From Thermomonas sp. S9 (lineage in GTDB: Bacteria > Pseudomonadota > Gammaproteobacteria > Xanthomonadales > Xanthomonadaceae): 64,000 bases of DNA. Under the pieces are notes generated by a model that made no database searches, was not told where the DNA came from, and saw only the letters and a program-made list of their open reading frames with translations. Location of the stretch: NCBI RefSeq assembly GCF_024704365.1, contig NZ_JAJDFY010000001.1, positions 434,001 to 498,000 on the forward strand. The letters are read 5' to 3'. The translations under genes were made by a program, and so were the position numbers. Positions 35,667 through 49,217 of the stretch are shown one piece after another. The first letter of the stretch is position 1; the number at the start of each line of letters is the position of its first letter.

Positions 35667-35687
35667 TTTGCACTAGATTAGTGCAAA
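35667..35687. promoter_or_regulatory. Perfect 21-bp palindrome at the ntrB start, NtrC-type site
   Basis: TTTGCACTA-GAT-TAGTGCAAA is fully symmetric and contains TGCAC-N7-GTGCA, close to the known NtrC-binding consensus. It ends on the A of ntrB's ATG and includes TAGATT, a possible -10 box. Autoregulation of ntrBC by NtrC is the natural reading. Confidence 0.65.
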
Positions 35688-36725
35688 TGGTGATGCCGGC
35701 GGACAGCGCGCTCCTCGAGACCCTGGACAGCCTGGGCACGCCGCTGTTGCGGCTGGATGCGCTGGGTGTGGTGACGTTCGCCAATCTTGCGCTGGCGCGC
35801 TGGCTGGGCGTGAGCCAACGCCGTCTGCTGGGCCTGCACGCGGCCGCGCTGGAGCAGGAGGGACAGCAGCTGGCGATCGGTCTGGTGCGCGGGATGCAGG
35901 CGCCGCTGCGGCTGCGGCGGGTGGGGCTGGCCCTGCCTGGCACCGCGCCGGTGCTGTTCGCCGACCTGTGGCTGTCCCCGGCGGCGGACGGGCTGTGGCT
36001 GGAAGCGCATCCGGTGGACGAGTTCCCCGGCGAGGATCCGGCGCGGCTGCTGCCGGCGGCGCTGGCGGCTTCGCTGAAGGGGCTGGCGCACGAGCTGCGC
36101 AACCCGCTGCTGGGCATCAAGGGCGCGGCGCAGTTGCTGGCGCGGCGGATCGATGCGGAAGGCCGCGAGCTGACCGCCATCATCGAAAGCGAGGTCGGCC
36201 GGCTGTCGATGCTGGTGGACCAGCTGCTCAGCCCGGCGCCGCCGCGGCCATTCGTTCCGGTCAACGTCCACGCCGTGCTGGAGCGCGTGCTGCGCCTGGC
36301 CGAAAGCGATGCCGGCTGGGCGGTACACCTGCAGCGCGATTACGATCCCTCGTTGCCGGAGTTTCCCGCGGATCCCGATCGCCTCGCGCAGGCCGTCTGG
36401 AACCTGGTGCGCAATGCGATCGAGGCCGGCGCCGGGCGCGTCACCCTGCGCACCCGCGCCGAGCATGCGGCGCGGATCGGCAGCGCGCCGCCCGCGCTGG
36501 CGCTGCGGTTGGACGTGATTGACGATGGCCGCGGGGTGCCGCCGGAGCTGGCCGAGCACCTGCTGCTGCCGCTGGTCAGCGGGCGCGCCGACGGCACCGG
36601 GCTGGGCCTGGCGTTGGCGCAGCAGGTCGCGCGCGAGCACCGCGGTGCACTGACCTGGCGCTCGCGTCCGGGGCATACCGTGTTCACCCTGATGCTGCCG
36701 CTGGGCAGCGAAACGGAGCCGGCCG

Positions 36726-36733
<8 letters not shown>
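35687..36733 (+). CDS. ntrB: Nitrogen regulation sensor kinase NtrB (GlnL)
   Basis: Cytoplasmic histidine kinase that phosphorylates NtrC under nitrogen limitation, controlled by PII. 348 residues from ATG 35687 (ATG 35693 also possible). A PAS-like N-terminal domain is followed by the H box LAHELRNPLLGIKGAAQLL, N box QAVWNLVRNAIEA, G1 DDGRGVPPEL and G2 DGTGLGLALAQQVAREHRG. Its end overlaps ntrC by 8 bases. No glnA or glnK is present in the window. Confidence 0.92.
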
Positions 36734-38133
<1,400 letters not shown>

Positions 38134-38203
38134 TTCGCACCTTCATGCCGGCATCCGCCATGTGCGGGTAGAGTGGTGCGGCCCATTCGCGGAGGAGCCC
38201 CCC

Positions 38204-38770
38204 ATGAAGCCGACAGTCATGCCTATCGTCGCCACCTGCAGCTTGCTCCTGGCCGCCTGCGCCAGCGCGCCGCCGCCCGCGCCGGTGCCGGCCCCGGCCG
38301 TGCCGCCCGGCAGCGCGCGCGAGGCCGTGGCCAACCTCGCCGCCGCCTCCGGCAGCCTGGTCAGCGGGCGCCTGGTGCTGGTGCCGATGGGCGATGGCGT
38401 GCATCTCACGGGCGAGATCGGCGGCCTGCAACCCGGCAGCCAGCACGGCTTCCACATCCACGAAAAAGGCGACTGCAGCGCGGCCGATGCCAGCAGCGCC
38501 GGCGGCCATTTCAATCCCGGCGCGCAGCCGCACGGCCGCGCCGGCCACGGCGCCCACCACGCCGGCGATGCCGACAATCTGGTCGCCGACGCCAACGGCG
38601 TGGCGCGCGTGGACGTGCACGTTTCCGGCGTCAGCCTCGGCACCGGCACGGCCAACGACATCACCGGCCGCGCGATCGTCGTCCACGCCGCGCCCGACGA
38701 CTACCGCAGCCAGCCCGCCGGCAACGCCGGCGCACGCATCGCCTGCGGGGTGATCCGCGTCACCCGCTGA
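38204..38770 (+). CDS. sodC: Periplasmic Cu/Zn superoxide dismutase, lipoprotein type
   Basis: Converts superoxide to peroxide and oxygen in the periplasm. 188 residues from ATG 38204 behind GGAGGAG. Lipobox LLLAACAS (Cys about 19), then a proline-rich linker. Copper/zinc ligands are visible in HGFHIHEKGDC, GGHFNPGAQPHG, GAHHAGDADN and the C-terminal HAAPDDYRSQPAGNAGARI with the paired Cys in IACGVI. It is a single gene between ntrC and a convergent hypothetical gene. Confidence 0.93.
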   Translation: MKPTVMPIVATCSLLLAACASAPPPAPVPAPAVPPGSAREAVANLAAASGSLVSGRLVLVPMGDGVHLTGEIGGLQPGSQHGFHIHEKGDCSAADASSAGGHFNPGAQPHGRAGHGAHHAGDADNLVADANGVARVDVHVSGVSLGTGTANDITGRAIVVHAAPDDYRSQPAGNAGARIACGVIRVTR

Positions 38771-38798
38771 CGGCCTTGCGGACACCAATTGGCGGTGT

Positions 38799-39671
38799 TC
38801 ACTGCAGACAGGCGGAATCGCCGTCGCCGCAGTGCACGAAATTGACGTCGATGGCGTGTGCGCCCAGCACCGCGGCGTACTGCCGCTGGCGGGCCTGGAA
38901 CAGGGCGAAGCCGCGCTCCAGGCGCGCGCCGTCTTCCTCGTCGGGCAGGGTGCGCCGGCGCCAGGCGGCGGGGTCGAGCAGGGCGATGCGCACCTCGCCG
39001 TCGCCGTAGCGCGCCAGCGGTTCCGGCGGGGCGTCCAGCAGGCAGGTGCCGGCGGGGTCCAGCAGCGCGGTTTCCAGCAGCGACCACAGCCCGTCCAGGC
39101 CGACGTTGCGGTACTGCATGGCCATCATCGCCAGCAGGTCGTGCAGGCTCAGGTAGCGGACATGTTCGAGCTGCGCGCCCAGCCCGTCCTGCAGCGCGAG
39201 CGCAGTGTCGGCGGCGGCCATGCCGCGGTCCAGCAGCCGCGCCTCCAGCGCTTCACCGGCCGCTTCCGCATTTTCGCCGCGCAGCACGAACGGCAGCACC
39301 CGCAGGCCGCCACCGGCCAGCGCGGGATCGGCCTGCAGCGGCAGCGGCACGTCGCCCTGCGCGTCTGCGCCGAAGCCGACGATGCGCGCGCCCTGCGCCT
39401 TGCCGGGCGCGCGCTGCAGCAGTTCCAGCGCGCGCCGGTGCAGCGGCCAGCCCGGGCGCAGGACCTCGGCCGGGTCGAAGTGGGCGCCGAGCAGGGCCAG
39501 CGCGCAGGTGGCCGCTTCCGGCACCAGTTCCGCAAGATCGCGCCCGAGGCGTTCGGCCACGTCGCCGGCGCTGGCAGCCTCCAGCGCGGCGTGTGCCGGC
39601 GGCGCGCCGTTGCGCAGTTCCAGGGCGATCACGCCGCGGAAAGCGGCGCGGTCTGAGGCGTCGAATGGCAT
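38799..39671 (-). CDS. Conserved hypothetical protein, 290 aa
   Basis: Starts MPFDASDRAAFRGVIALEL. It has no signal peptide, no transmembrane segment and no recognisable catalytic motif. Internal features: ALELLQRAPGKAQGARIVGF, LRVLPFVLRGENAEAAGEAL, YLSLHDLLAMMAMQYRNVGLDGLWSLLE and, at the end, IDVNFVHCGDGDSACLQ with two close Cys. Codon usage is typical of its neighbours, so it is a real gene. It looks like an uncharacterised cytoplasmic protein of this bacterial family. It is divergent from the thiolase gene. Confidence 0.6.
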   Translation of the reverse strand: MPFDASDRAAFRGVIALELRNGAPPAHAALEAASAGDVAERLGRDLAELVPEAATCALALLGAHFDPAEVLRPGWPLHRRALELLQRAPGKAQGARIVGFGADAQGDVPLPLQADPALAGGGLRVLPFVLRGENAEAAGEALEARLLDRGMAAADTALALQDGLGAQLEHVRYLSLHDLLAMMAMQYRNVGLDGLWSLLETALLDPAGTCLLDAPPEPLARYGDGEVRIALLDPAAWRRRTLPDEEDGARLERGFALFQARQRQYAAVLGAHAIDVNFVHCGDGDSACLQ

Positions 39672-39747
39672 GTGGAGTCCCGGCTCGGCGAGGCAACGCT
39701 ACACTTGCCATTATGCCCGCGCCGCGGGCGCGTCCTCGAGGTGAAGC

Positions 39748-41025
39748 ATGCAATATGGTCGTCCCGTCGCCGTGCTGGGCGGCGTCCGCATTCCGTTCTG
39801 CCGCCAGAACACCGCCTATGCCGATGTCGGCAACCTCGGGCTGTCGGTGCGCACCCTGGGCGCGCTGGTCGAGAAGTTCGGCCTGCACGGGCAGCAGCTG
39901 GGCGAGGTGGCGATGGGCGCGGTGATCAAGCACGCATCCGACTGGAACCTGGCGCGCGAGGCCACGCTGTCCTCCGGGCTGTCGCCGCGCACGCCCGGCA
40001 TCACCCTGCAGCGCGCCTGCGGCACCTCGCTGGACAGCCTCCTGCTGATCGCCGGCAAGATCGCGACGGGCCAGATCGAGGCCGGCATCGGCGGCGGCTC
40101 CGATACCACATCGGACGTGCCGATCGTGTACGGCAAGGCCCTGCGCCAGCGCCTGCTGCGCGCGGCCGCGGGCAAGACCTTCGGGCAGAAGCTGGCCGCG
40201 TTCAAGGGCTTTCGGCTGTCCGAGCTGAAGCCCGAGTTCCCCGGCGTGGCCGAGCCGCGCACCGGCAAGTCGATGGGCCAGCACTGCGAGGACATGGCCA
40301 AGGAATGGAACATCCCGCGCGAGGCGCAGGACGCGCTGGCCGCCGACTCCCACCACAAGCTGGCCGCCGCCTACGGGCGCGGGTTCTTCGACGACCTGGT
40401 GGTGAGCTTCCGCGGCATTGCGCGCGACAACATCCTGCGCCCGGACACCAGCATCGAGAAGCTGTCCACGCTCAAGCCCGCGTTCGACAAGACCTCCGGC
40501 CGCGGCACCCTGACCGCCGGCAACTCCACCCCGCTCACCGATGGCGCCGCCGCCTGCCTGCTGGCCAGCGACGACTGGGCCAGTGCGCACGGCCACGAGG
40601 TGCTGTGCCATATCCGCGACGCGCAGGTGGCGGCGGTGGATTTCGTGCACGGCGAGGGGCTGCTGATGGCGCCCACCATCGCGGTGGCAGAGATGCTGGC
40701 GCGCAACAACCTCAGCCTGCAGGATTTCGATGTCTACGAGATCCACGAGGCGTTCGCGGCGCAGGTGCTGTGCACCCTGCGCGCCTGGGAAAGCGCCGGC
40801 TACTGCCGCGACCGCCTGGGCCTGGCCGCGCCGCTGGGCCGGATCGACCCCAACCGGATCAATCCGAACGGCTCCTCGCTGGCCACCGGGCATCCGTTCG
40901 CCGCCACCGGCGCGCGCATCGTCGCCACCGCCGCCAAGGAGCTCAAGCAGCGCGGCCACGGCCGCTGCCTGGTGTCGATCTGCACCGCCGGCGGCATGGG
41001 CGTGGTGGCGATCCTGGAACGCTGA
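39748..41025 (+). CDS. fadI: Acetyl-CoA C-acyltransferase, FadI-type thiolase
   Basis: 425 residues from ATG 39748 with GAGGTGAA just upstream. Thiolase residues: nucleophile Cys in LQRACGTSLDS, NGSSLATGHPFAATGAR with the catalytic His, and the second Cys in SICTAGGMGV. The insertion region and the opening YGRPVAVLGGVRIPF fit FadI, the beta subunit of the (anaerobic) fatty-acid oxidation complex, more than PhaA/AtoB. No fadJ partner is adjacent. Confidence 0.88.
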   Translation: MQYGRPVAVLGGVRIPFCRQNTAYADVGNLGLSVRTLGALVEKFGLHGQQLGEVAMGAVIKHASDWNLAREATLSSGLSPRTPGITLQRACGTSLDSLLLIAGKIATGQIEAGIGGGSDTTSDVPIVYGKALRQRLLRAAAGKTFGQKLAAFKGFRLSELKPEFPGVAEPRTGKSMGQHCEDMAKEWNIPREAQDALAADSHHKLAAAYGRGFFDDLVVSFRGIARDNILRPDTSIEKLSTLKPAFDKTSGRGTLTAGNSTPLTDGAAACLLASDDWASAHGHEVLCHIRDAQVAAVDFVHGEGLLMAPTIAVAEMLARNNLSLQDFDVYEIHEAFAAQVLCTLRAWESAGYCRDRLGLAAPLGRIDPNRINPNGSSLATGHPFAATGARIVATAAKELKQRGHGRCLVSICTAGGMGVVAILER

Positions 41026-41128
41026 CGGCGCCGCCGCGCAGGCCACGCCGCTATCCGCTATTCCGCCTGCCGCGTATCGCCGGGCGCAGTGGACGCGCTA
41101 CGCCCGGCCGTATCCCGCGTTTCTCGGC

Positions 41129-42046
41129 TCAGTCGGTTCGCAGCGCATCCTGCTTGGCCTTGCGGCGCACGTCGGCGGGCTGGGTCCAATCGTTGTTGAA
41201 CAGCGCCGGTTCCCAGCTGCCGTAGGTCGGGTTGGGCAGCATGAACCAGCGCACCCCGAACCAGTCGCGATACTGCTTGAACAGCGCGGCGCGGCCTTCC
41301 GGGGTGTTGCTGATGATCTGCACGAAATCGCCCAGCTGGTCGCCCACCTGCAGCAGGATGCGGTAGCGGCGGCTGGCCAGCCGGCGCCGGCAGTCCTTCT
41401 CGCTGCCGTTCTGCTCGCAGCCGGGCACGAACGTGCCCAGGCCCATGAACACGCTGGCGTCCTTGATCGGGAAGCCTTCCGCCTTCAGGTTGTCGAGGGT
41501 GTCGGCGTCCAGGTCCGTCGCGCGGTTGGAAATGTAGAGCACGGTGATGCCGCGCGCGGCGGCGGCCTGGGCGAACGCCACGGCGCCCGGAATCGCGCGC
41601 GCCTTGCGCGCGTGCACCCAGTCGGCCCAGGTCGCTTCGTCGTATTCCCCGCCGCTGCGCACCAGTCGGGCCTGATACGGGGAGTTGTCGAGCACGGTCT
41701 CGTCCACGTCCACGATCACCGCGGGCGGCAGGCTGGCATCCGGCTTCTCGCGTTCCTCCGGCACCAGCGCATTCCAGGTTTTGTCCTTCAGGGCCTGGTC
41801 CAGGCGCGCCTCGGCCGCGCGGTACACGGTCTGGGTGACGGCCGCGTATTCCACCGTCTGCTGCATCCACACCGTGGCGTTGAGGTTGTCGTTGGGCAAC
41901 GCGGCGGGTGCCGGTGCGGGGGCGGGGGCGGCCGCTGCGACCGGCGCGGGTGCGGCGGCGGGCACCTGCGCGGTGCGGGGCATGCTCTGGCAGGCGGACA
42001 GCGCCAGCGCGGCGGCCAGCGCGGACAGGGGGAGAGCAAAGCGCAT
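41129..42046 (-). CDS. Acid phosphatase/5'-nucleotidase, lipoprotein e(P4) family
   Basis: 305 residues. Lipobox ALALSACQS at about residues 13-20, then an Ala/Pro-rich linker. HAD-type class B phosphatase core: the nucleophile motif IVDVDETVLDNSPYQ, the second motif VLYISNRATDL and the lysine/acidic segment RRYRILLQVGDQLGDF. Members sit on the outer membrane or in the periplasm and dephosphorylate nucleotides (NMN, 5'-NMP). The tail NPTYGSWEPALFNNDW is typical. Confidence 0.92.
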   Translation of the reverse strand: MRFALPLSALAAALALSACQSMPRTAQVPAAAPAPVAAAAPAPAPAPAALPNDNLNATVWMQQTVEYAAVTQTVYRAAEARLDQALKDKTWNALVPEEREKPDASLPPAVIVDVDETVLDNSPYQARLVRSGGEYDEATWADWVHARKARAIPGAVAFAQAAAARGITVLYISNRATDLDADTLDNLKAEGFPIKDASVFMGLGTFVPGCEQNGSEKDCRRRLASRRYRILLQVGDQLGDFVQIISNTPEGRAALFKQYRDWFGVRWFMLPNPTYGSWEPALFNNDWTQPADVRRKAKQDALRTD

Positions 42047-42105
42047 GAAAAGGCTCCAGGACGGCGGACCGGCGGATTGTACGGCGTGCGGATGACGGCA
42101 GCGGG

Positions 42106-44115
42106 TCAGTCCGCCAGCAGGGCCTGGATGTCGGCGAAGCTGGCGCGGCGGCGCGCGGCCCGCTGCGCGGCCTCGGCCTCGGGGTCGGCGCCGTCGCGCA
42201 GCAGGTCATCCGTGGGCAGTTCGTCCAGGAAGCGGCTGGGCGACAGGCGCAGCCGCTCGCCCCAGCGCTGGGCTTCCTTCGCGTATGACAGCCACAGCCG
42301 CTCCTTGGCGCGGGTGATGCCGACGTAGAACAGCCGCCGCTCCTCGTCGATGCGGCCTTCCTCGAGGCTGGCCTCGTGCGGCAGGTTGCCGTCCTCCACC
42401 CCGACGATGAACACGAAGCGGAACTCCAGCCCCTTCGAGGCGTGCATCGACATCAGCCGCACCTGGTTGCCGGCCTCGCCCTTGTCGGCGTGCGAGAGCA
42501 GCGCCAGCGCGGCGGCCAGTTCGCCGGGCCCACTGGTCTTCGGGCCGTCGAACCAGTCGGCCAGCTCGTCGAGGTTGCGCCGGCGTGCCTGGAACTGCGC
42601 CTCGTCCTTGCAGGTCGCGCGCAGCGCAGCGAGCAGACCGGAGCGCTCGTTGAGCCTGCGCACCAGCTCGGCCGGTGGCAGCGTGCGGGCGTCCGCGCGC
42701 AGGCCCTGCACGATCGCGGAGAAGCCCTGCAGCGCGTTGGCCGCGCGCGCCGGCAGCTGCTGCGCCACCGTCATCGACTCGGCGGCGCGGGCCAGCGGCA
42801 GGTGCTTCTGGTTGGCCAGTTCGCCCAGTTTCGCCAGCGTGCCGGCGCCGACGCCGCGGTTGGGCGACTGCACCGCGCGCAGGAAAGCGGCGTCGTCGTC
42901 GGGGTTGGCCAGCAGGCGCAGCTCAGGCCAGCGCATCCTTCACTTCGCCGCGGTCGAGGAAGGCGGTGCCGCCGCTGAGGTGATACGGAATGCGCAGCAG
43001 CTGCAGCGCCTTCTCCAGCGCGCGGCTCTGGTGGTTGCCGCGGAACAGGATGCAGAACTCGCCCCATGGCAGGCTGCCGTCGGCGGCGGCGTGCTGCCTG
43101 GCGAGGAACTGGATCTCGGCGGCCACCCGCTCGGCCTCGTGCGCGGCGTCGCGGCACTCCCACACGCGGATGCGCTCGCCGTCGCCGGCCTCGCTCCACA
43201 GGGTCTTGAGATGCTCGTGCGGGTTGTGGGCGATCAGCGCGTTGGCCGCGCGCAGCACGCGGCCCGGGCAGCGGTAGTTCTGCTCCAGCTTGATGACTTT
43301 CAGCGCCGGATAATCGCGGCCCAATGCGAGCAGGTTGTCCGGATTGGCGCCGCGCCAGGCGTAGATGCTCTGGTCGTCGTCGCCCACGCAGGTGAACTGC
43401 CCGGCGGTGCCGGCGATCGCCTTCAGCAGCCGGTACTGCGCATCGTTGGTGTCCTGCGCCTCGTCCACCAGTAGATAGCCGATGCGCTCGCGCCAGCCCA
43501 TCCGCGCGTCTTCGTCGCTCTCCAGCAGCTGCACCGGCAGCCGGATCAGGTCGTCGAAATCGACCGCATTGAACGCCGCAAGCCGCTGCTGGTAGTGCGC
43601 GTACAGCGCTGCGGCCTCGCGCTCGCGCGCGCTGCGCGCGGCCTCCGCGGCCTGCTCCGGGGACAGGCAGGCATTCTTGGCGCGGCTGATCAGCTGCTGC
43701 ATCGCCGCGACCGCGTCGGGTTTTCTGCCGGGCGGCAGCAGGTCCTTGATCTGCGCGGCGGAATCGTCGGCATCGAAGATCGAAAAGCCGCGCCGCAGGC
43801 CCAGCCTGGCGTGGTCGGTCTGCACGATCTTCAGCCCCAGCGCGTGGAAGGTGCAGACGGTCAGCGCCTGCGCGTCGTCACCTTTGAGGCGCTTGCCGAC
43901 GCGCTCGCGCATCTCGCGCGCGGACTTGTTGGTGAAAGTGATCGCGGCGATCCGCCGCGCCGGGTAGCGGCCGCGCTGCACCAGGTGCGCGATCTTCTCC
44001 ACGATCACCCGGGTCTTGCCGCTGCCGGCGCCGGCCAGCACCAGCAGTGGGCCCTCGGTATGCAGGACCGCGGCGCGTTGCGGGGGTTGAGGCCGTGGAG
44101 GGGGTCGCGTGACAT
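42106..44115 (-). CDS. rep: ATP-dependent DNA helicase Rep (two frameshifts)
   Basis: Superfamily 1 3'-5' helicase aiding replication past protein roadblocks. Motif I is VLAGAGSGKTRVI, then ITFTNKSAREM (Ia), LLVDEAQDTND (II), VGDDDQSIYAWRGA (III), LEQNYRCPGRVL (IV), VRLMSMHASKGLEF (V) and YVGITRAKERL (VI). From ATG 44115 the first residues (MSRDPLHGLNP) are in another frame, one base missing near 44083 in a G/C run. A second break at 42920-42926 lies in the heptamer CAGCTCA; removing one base gives the conserved DALAWLRLLANPDDD. About 669 residues when corrected. Confidence 0.92.
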
Positions 44116-44178
44116 CGGCGCCCATTGTCGAAGCACGCGGCGGCGCATGCCAGCCTTGTGCGCCGGTAGAATCCGTGC

Positions 44179-44799
44179 ATGGCCAAGCTCTATTTCTACT
44201 ATTCCGCGATGAACGCGGGGAAGACCACCACCCTGCTGCAATCGGCCTACAACTACCGCGAACGCGGCATGCGGGTGGCCATCCTCACCCCGCGATTGGG
44301 CGTGCGCGCCGGCAGCGGCACCGTGGCCTCGCGCATCGGCCTGCGCGCCGACGGCATCGCGTTCGGCCAGGGCGACGACCTGCAGCGCATCGTGGAGGCC
44401 GACATCGCGGGCAACGGCCCGCTGCACTGCGTGCTGGTGGACGAGGCCCAGTTCCTCACCAAGGCGCAGGTCTGGCAATTGTCCGAAGTGGTGGATGCGC
44501 TGCGCATCCCGGTGCTGTGCTACGGCCTGCGCACCGATTTCCGCGGCGAGCTGTTCGAGGGCAGCCAGTACCTGCTGGCCTGGGCGGATGAGCTGCAGGA
44601 GATCAAGACCATCTGCCACAGCGGCAGCAAGGCGACCATGAACGTGCGCATCGACGCGCAGGGCCGCGCGCTGCAGGACGGGCCGCAGGTGGAGATCGGC
44701 GGCAACGAGCGCTATGTCTCGGTGTCGCGCAGGGAGTTCAAGAAGGTGATGCGCGGCGAGGGCGGCATCGATCCGCTGCAGGCGCCGCTGCCGCTGTAG
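44179..44799 (+). CDS. tdk: Thymidine kinase (type II)
   Basis: Phosphorylates thymidine to dTMP in the salvage pathway. 206 residues. P-loop [16 protein letters not shown], Walker B VDEAQFLT, and lasso region [14 protein letters not shown]. Relatives such as the E. coli enzyme hold a structural zinc with four Cys/His; here the segments read ICHSGSKA and VSVSRREF, so the second Cys of the first pair and the Cys of the second are replaced by Ser. The same loss is seen in Xanthomonas relatives as far as I recall. It is divergent from rep (63 bp). Confidence 0.93.
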   Translation: MAKLYFYYSAMNAGKTTTLLQSAYNYRERGMRVAILTPRLGVRAGSGTVASRIGLRADGIAFGQGDDLQRIVEADIAGNGPLHCVLVDEAQFLTKAQVWQLSEVVDALRIPVLCYGLRTDFRGELFEGSQYLLAWADELQEIKTICHSGSKATMNVRIDAQGRALQDGPQVEIGGNERYVSVSRREFKKVMRGEGGIDPLQAPLPL

Positions 44800-44801
44800 C
44801 G

Positions 44802-47601
<2,800 letters not shown>

Positions 47602-47628
47602 GGCGGGGCCGCCTGCCCGACCTTGCGG

Positions 47629-48210
47629 TCAGGCCGGGGGCGTCTCCTGCAGCGCGGCCAGCAGGAACATCCGTGCCTTCTGCCAGTCGCGGCGCACGCT
47701 GCGCTCGGAGCGCTGCAGCAGCGAGGCGATCTCCAGTTCCGACAGCCCCGCGAAATAGCGCAGTTCCACCACCTGGGTCAGCCGCGGGTCCACCGCCGAC
47801 AGCCGCTGCAGCGCCGCGTCCAGCCCCAGCATGTCCTCGTCCACCCGCAGTCCGCCCTCGAGATTCTCCGGCAGGTCGGTGACCCGGTGCATGTCGCCGC
47901 CGCGTTTCTGCGCCAGGCGCTGGCGCGCGTAGTCCACGATCACCGAGCGCATCGCCGAGGCAGCGTAGGCGAAGAAGTGGCCGCGGTCGTCGAAGCGGGC
48001 GCTGCCACTGCCGCGTCCGACCAGTTTCAGGTAGGCCTCGTGCACCAGCGCGGTGGCGTCCAGGGTGTGGCCGTGGTGCTGGCCGGCCAGCTGGCGCCGG
48101 GCCATGCCGTGCAGTTCCTGGTAGAGCGTGGCGAGCACGCGGTCCATTGCCGCGCGGTCGCCATCGCGCGCAGCGTCCAGCAGGACGGTGATGTCGCCGG
48201 CTTGGGTCAT
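47629..48210 (-). CDS. ECF-type RNA polymerase sigma factor, kinase-associated (ECF43/Sig-70_X6 type)
   Basis: 193 residues. Region 2 includes LYQELHGMARRQL and DATALVHEAYLKLVG, followed by FFAYAASAMRSVIVDYAR. Region 4 includes AVDPRLTQVVELRYFAGLSELEIASLL and RSERSVRRDWQKARMFL. The layout matches sigma factors encoded beside Ser/Thr kinases (TIGR02999-like, ECF43), several of which have been shown to be activated by kinase phosphorylation of a region-2 threonine rather than by an anti-sigma factor. Thr49 and Thr53 here are candidates. No anti-sigma gene is present. Target genes cannot be read from the window. Confidence 0.9.
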   Translation of the reverse strand: MTQAGDITVLLDAARDGDRAAMDRVLATLYQELHGMARRQLAGQHHGHTLDATALVHEAYLKLVGRGSGSARFDDRGHFFAYAASAMRSVIVDYARQRLAQKRGGDMHRVTDLPENLEGGLRVDEDMLGLDAALQRLSAVDPRLTQVVELRYFAGLSELEIASLLQRSERSVRRDWQKARMFLLAALQETPPA

Positions 48211-48315
48211 CGTCGGTTGTGCGAACAGAGGGTGTCGGGGGACGCCGGCACTATAGCGAATGGCAGGAGTGCGTGGCGCGCACCTTGCGCACGCCGCCCT
48301 CGCGTTCCGGCGTGC

Positions 48316-49128
48316 CTAGCGCTGGCAGTGCGCGCACCAGACGGTGGTGCGCTGGCCGATGCTGGCCTGTTTCAGCGGGCGGCCGCAGCGCGGGCAGGGC
48401 TGCCCGCCGCGGCCGTAGGCCAGCAGTTCCTGCTCGAAGTAGCCGGGCGCACCGTCGGGGCTGAGGAAGTCGCGCAGAGTGGTGCCGCCGCGCGTGATCG
48501 CATGCGCGAGGATCGCCTTCACTTCCCGCGCCAGCGCGGCGTAGCGCTCGCGCGAGACCTTGCCGGCCGCGCGCAGCGGCGCGATGCCGGCCCGGAACAG
48601 GGCCTCGGCGGCGTAGATGTTGCCGACCCCGACCACCACCGCCTGGTCCATCAGGAAGGCCTTGACCGGGGCGCTGCGACCACGGCTGCGCGCGAACAGG
48701 TAGTCGCCGTCGAAACCGTCCTCCAGCGGCTCCGGGCCGAGCCCGGCCAGCAGCGGGTGCACTTCGCCCGGTGCCTGCCACAGCAGGCAGCCGAACCGGC
48801 GCGGATCGTTGAAGCGCAGCACCTGGCCGGAGTCGAGGGCGATATCCACGTGGTCGTGCGCGCGCACCGGGGTGTCGGCGGGCAGCACCCGCAGGCTGCC
48901 GGACATGCCCAGGTGCAGCAGCGCGCTGCCGGCGGCGGTGTCCAGCAGCAGGTACTTGGCGCGCCGGCGGATGGCGTCGATCCGCTGGCTCGGCAGTAGT
49001 TCCTCCACTTCGCGCGGGATCGGCCAGCGCAGGTCGGCGCGGCGCAGGCGCACCTGCTCGACGGTGCGCCCGGCCACGTGCGGCAGCAGCCCGCGGCGGG
49101 TGGTTTCGACTTCGGGGAGTTCGGGCAT
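48316..49128 (-). CDS. mutM: Formamidopyrimidine-DNA glycosylase MutM (Fpg)
   Basis: Removes 8-oxoguanine and ring-opened purines from DNA. 270 residues. The mature N-terminus [13 protein letters not shown] carries catalytic Pro and Glu; the conserved Lys is in [21 protein letters not shown] and DPRRFGCL follow. Helix-two-turn-helix [17 protein letters not shown] and the C-terminal zinc finger CPRCG...CAHCQ are complete. It is a single gene on the minus strand upstream of the sigma/kinase pair and divergent from the desaturase gene. Confidence 0.97.
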   Translation of the reverse strand: MPELPEVETTRRGLLPHVAGRTVEQVRLRRADLRWPIPREVEELLPSQRIDAIRRRAKYLLLDTAAGSALLHLGMSGSLRVLPADTPVRAHDHVDIALDSGQVLRFNDPRRFGCLLWQAPGEVHPLLAGLGPEPLEDGFDGDYLFARSRGRSAPVKAFLMDQAVVVGVGNIYAAEALFRAGIAPLRAAGKVSRERYAALAREVKAILAHAITRGGTTLRDFLSPDGAPGYFEQELLAYGRGGQPCPRCGRPLKQASIGQRTTVWCAHCQR

Positions 49129-49217
49129 GGGGGCATGATGCCGCGCCGGGCGGCGTACAGCTCATGCCGTGGCATCATGCGCTGGCGCATCCGCGCCCAT
49201 GTCCCACGAGCCATCCG

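Noticed and set aside
42915-42935. Programmed +1 frameshifting at TGA in rep, as in prfB
   Set aside because: The same TGAGCTG context breaks unrelated genes, including one where it occurs on the antisense strand of the gene, so translation cannot explain it; a sequence error does.
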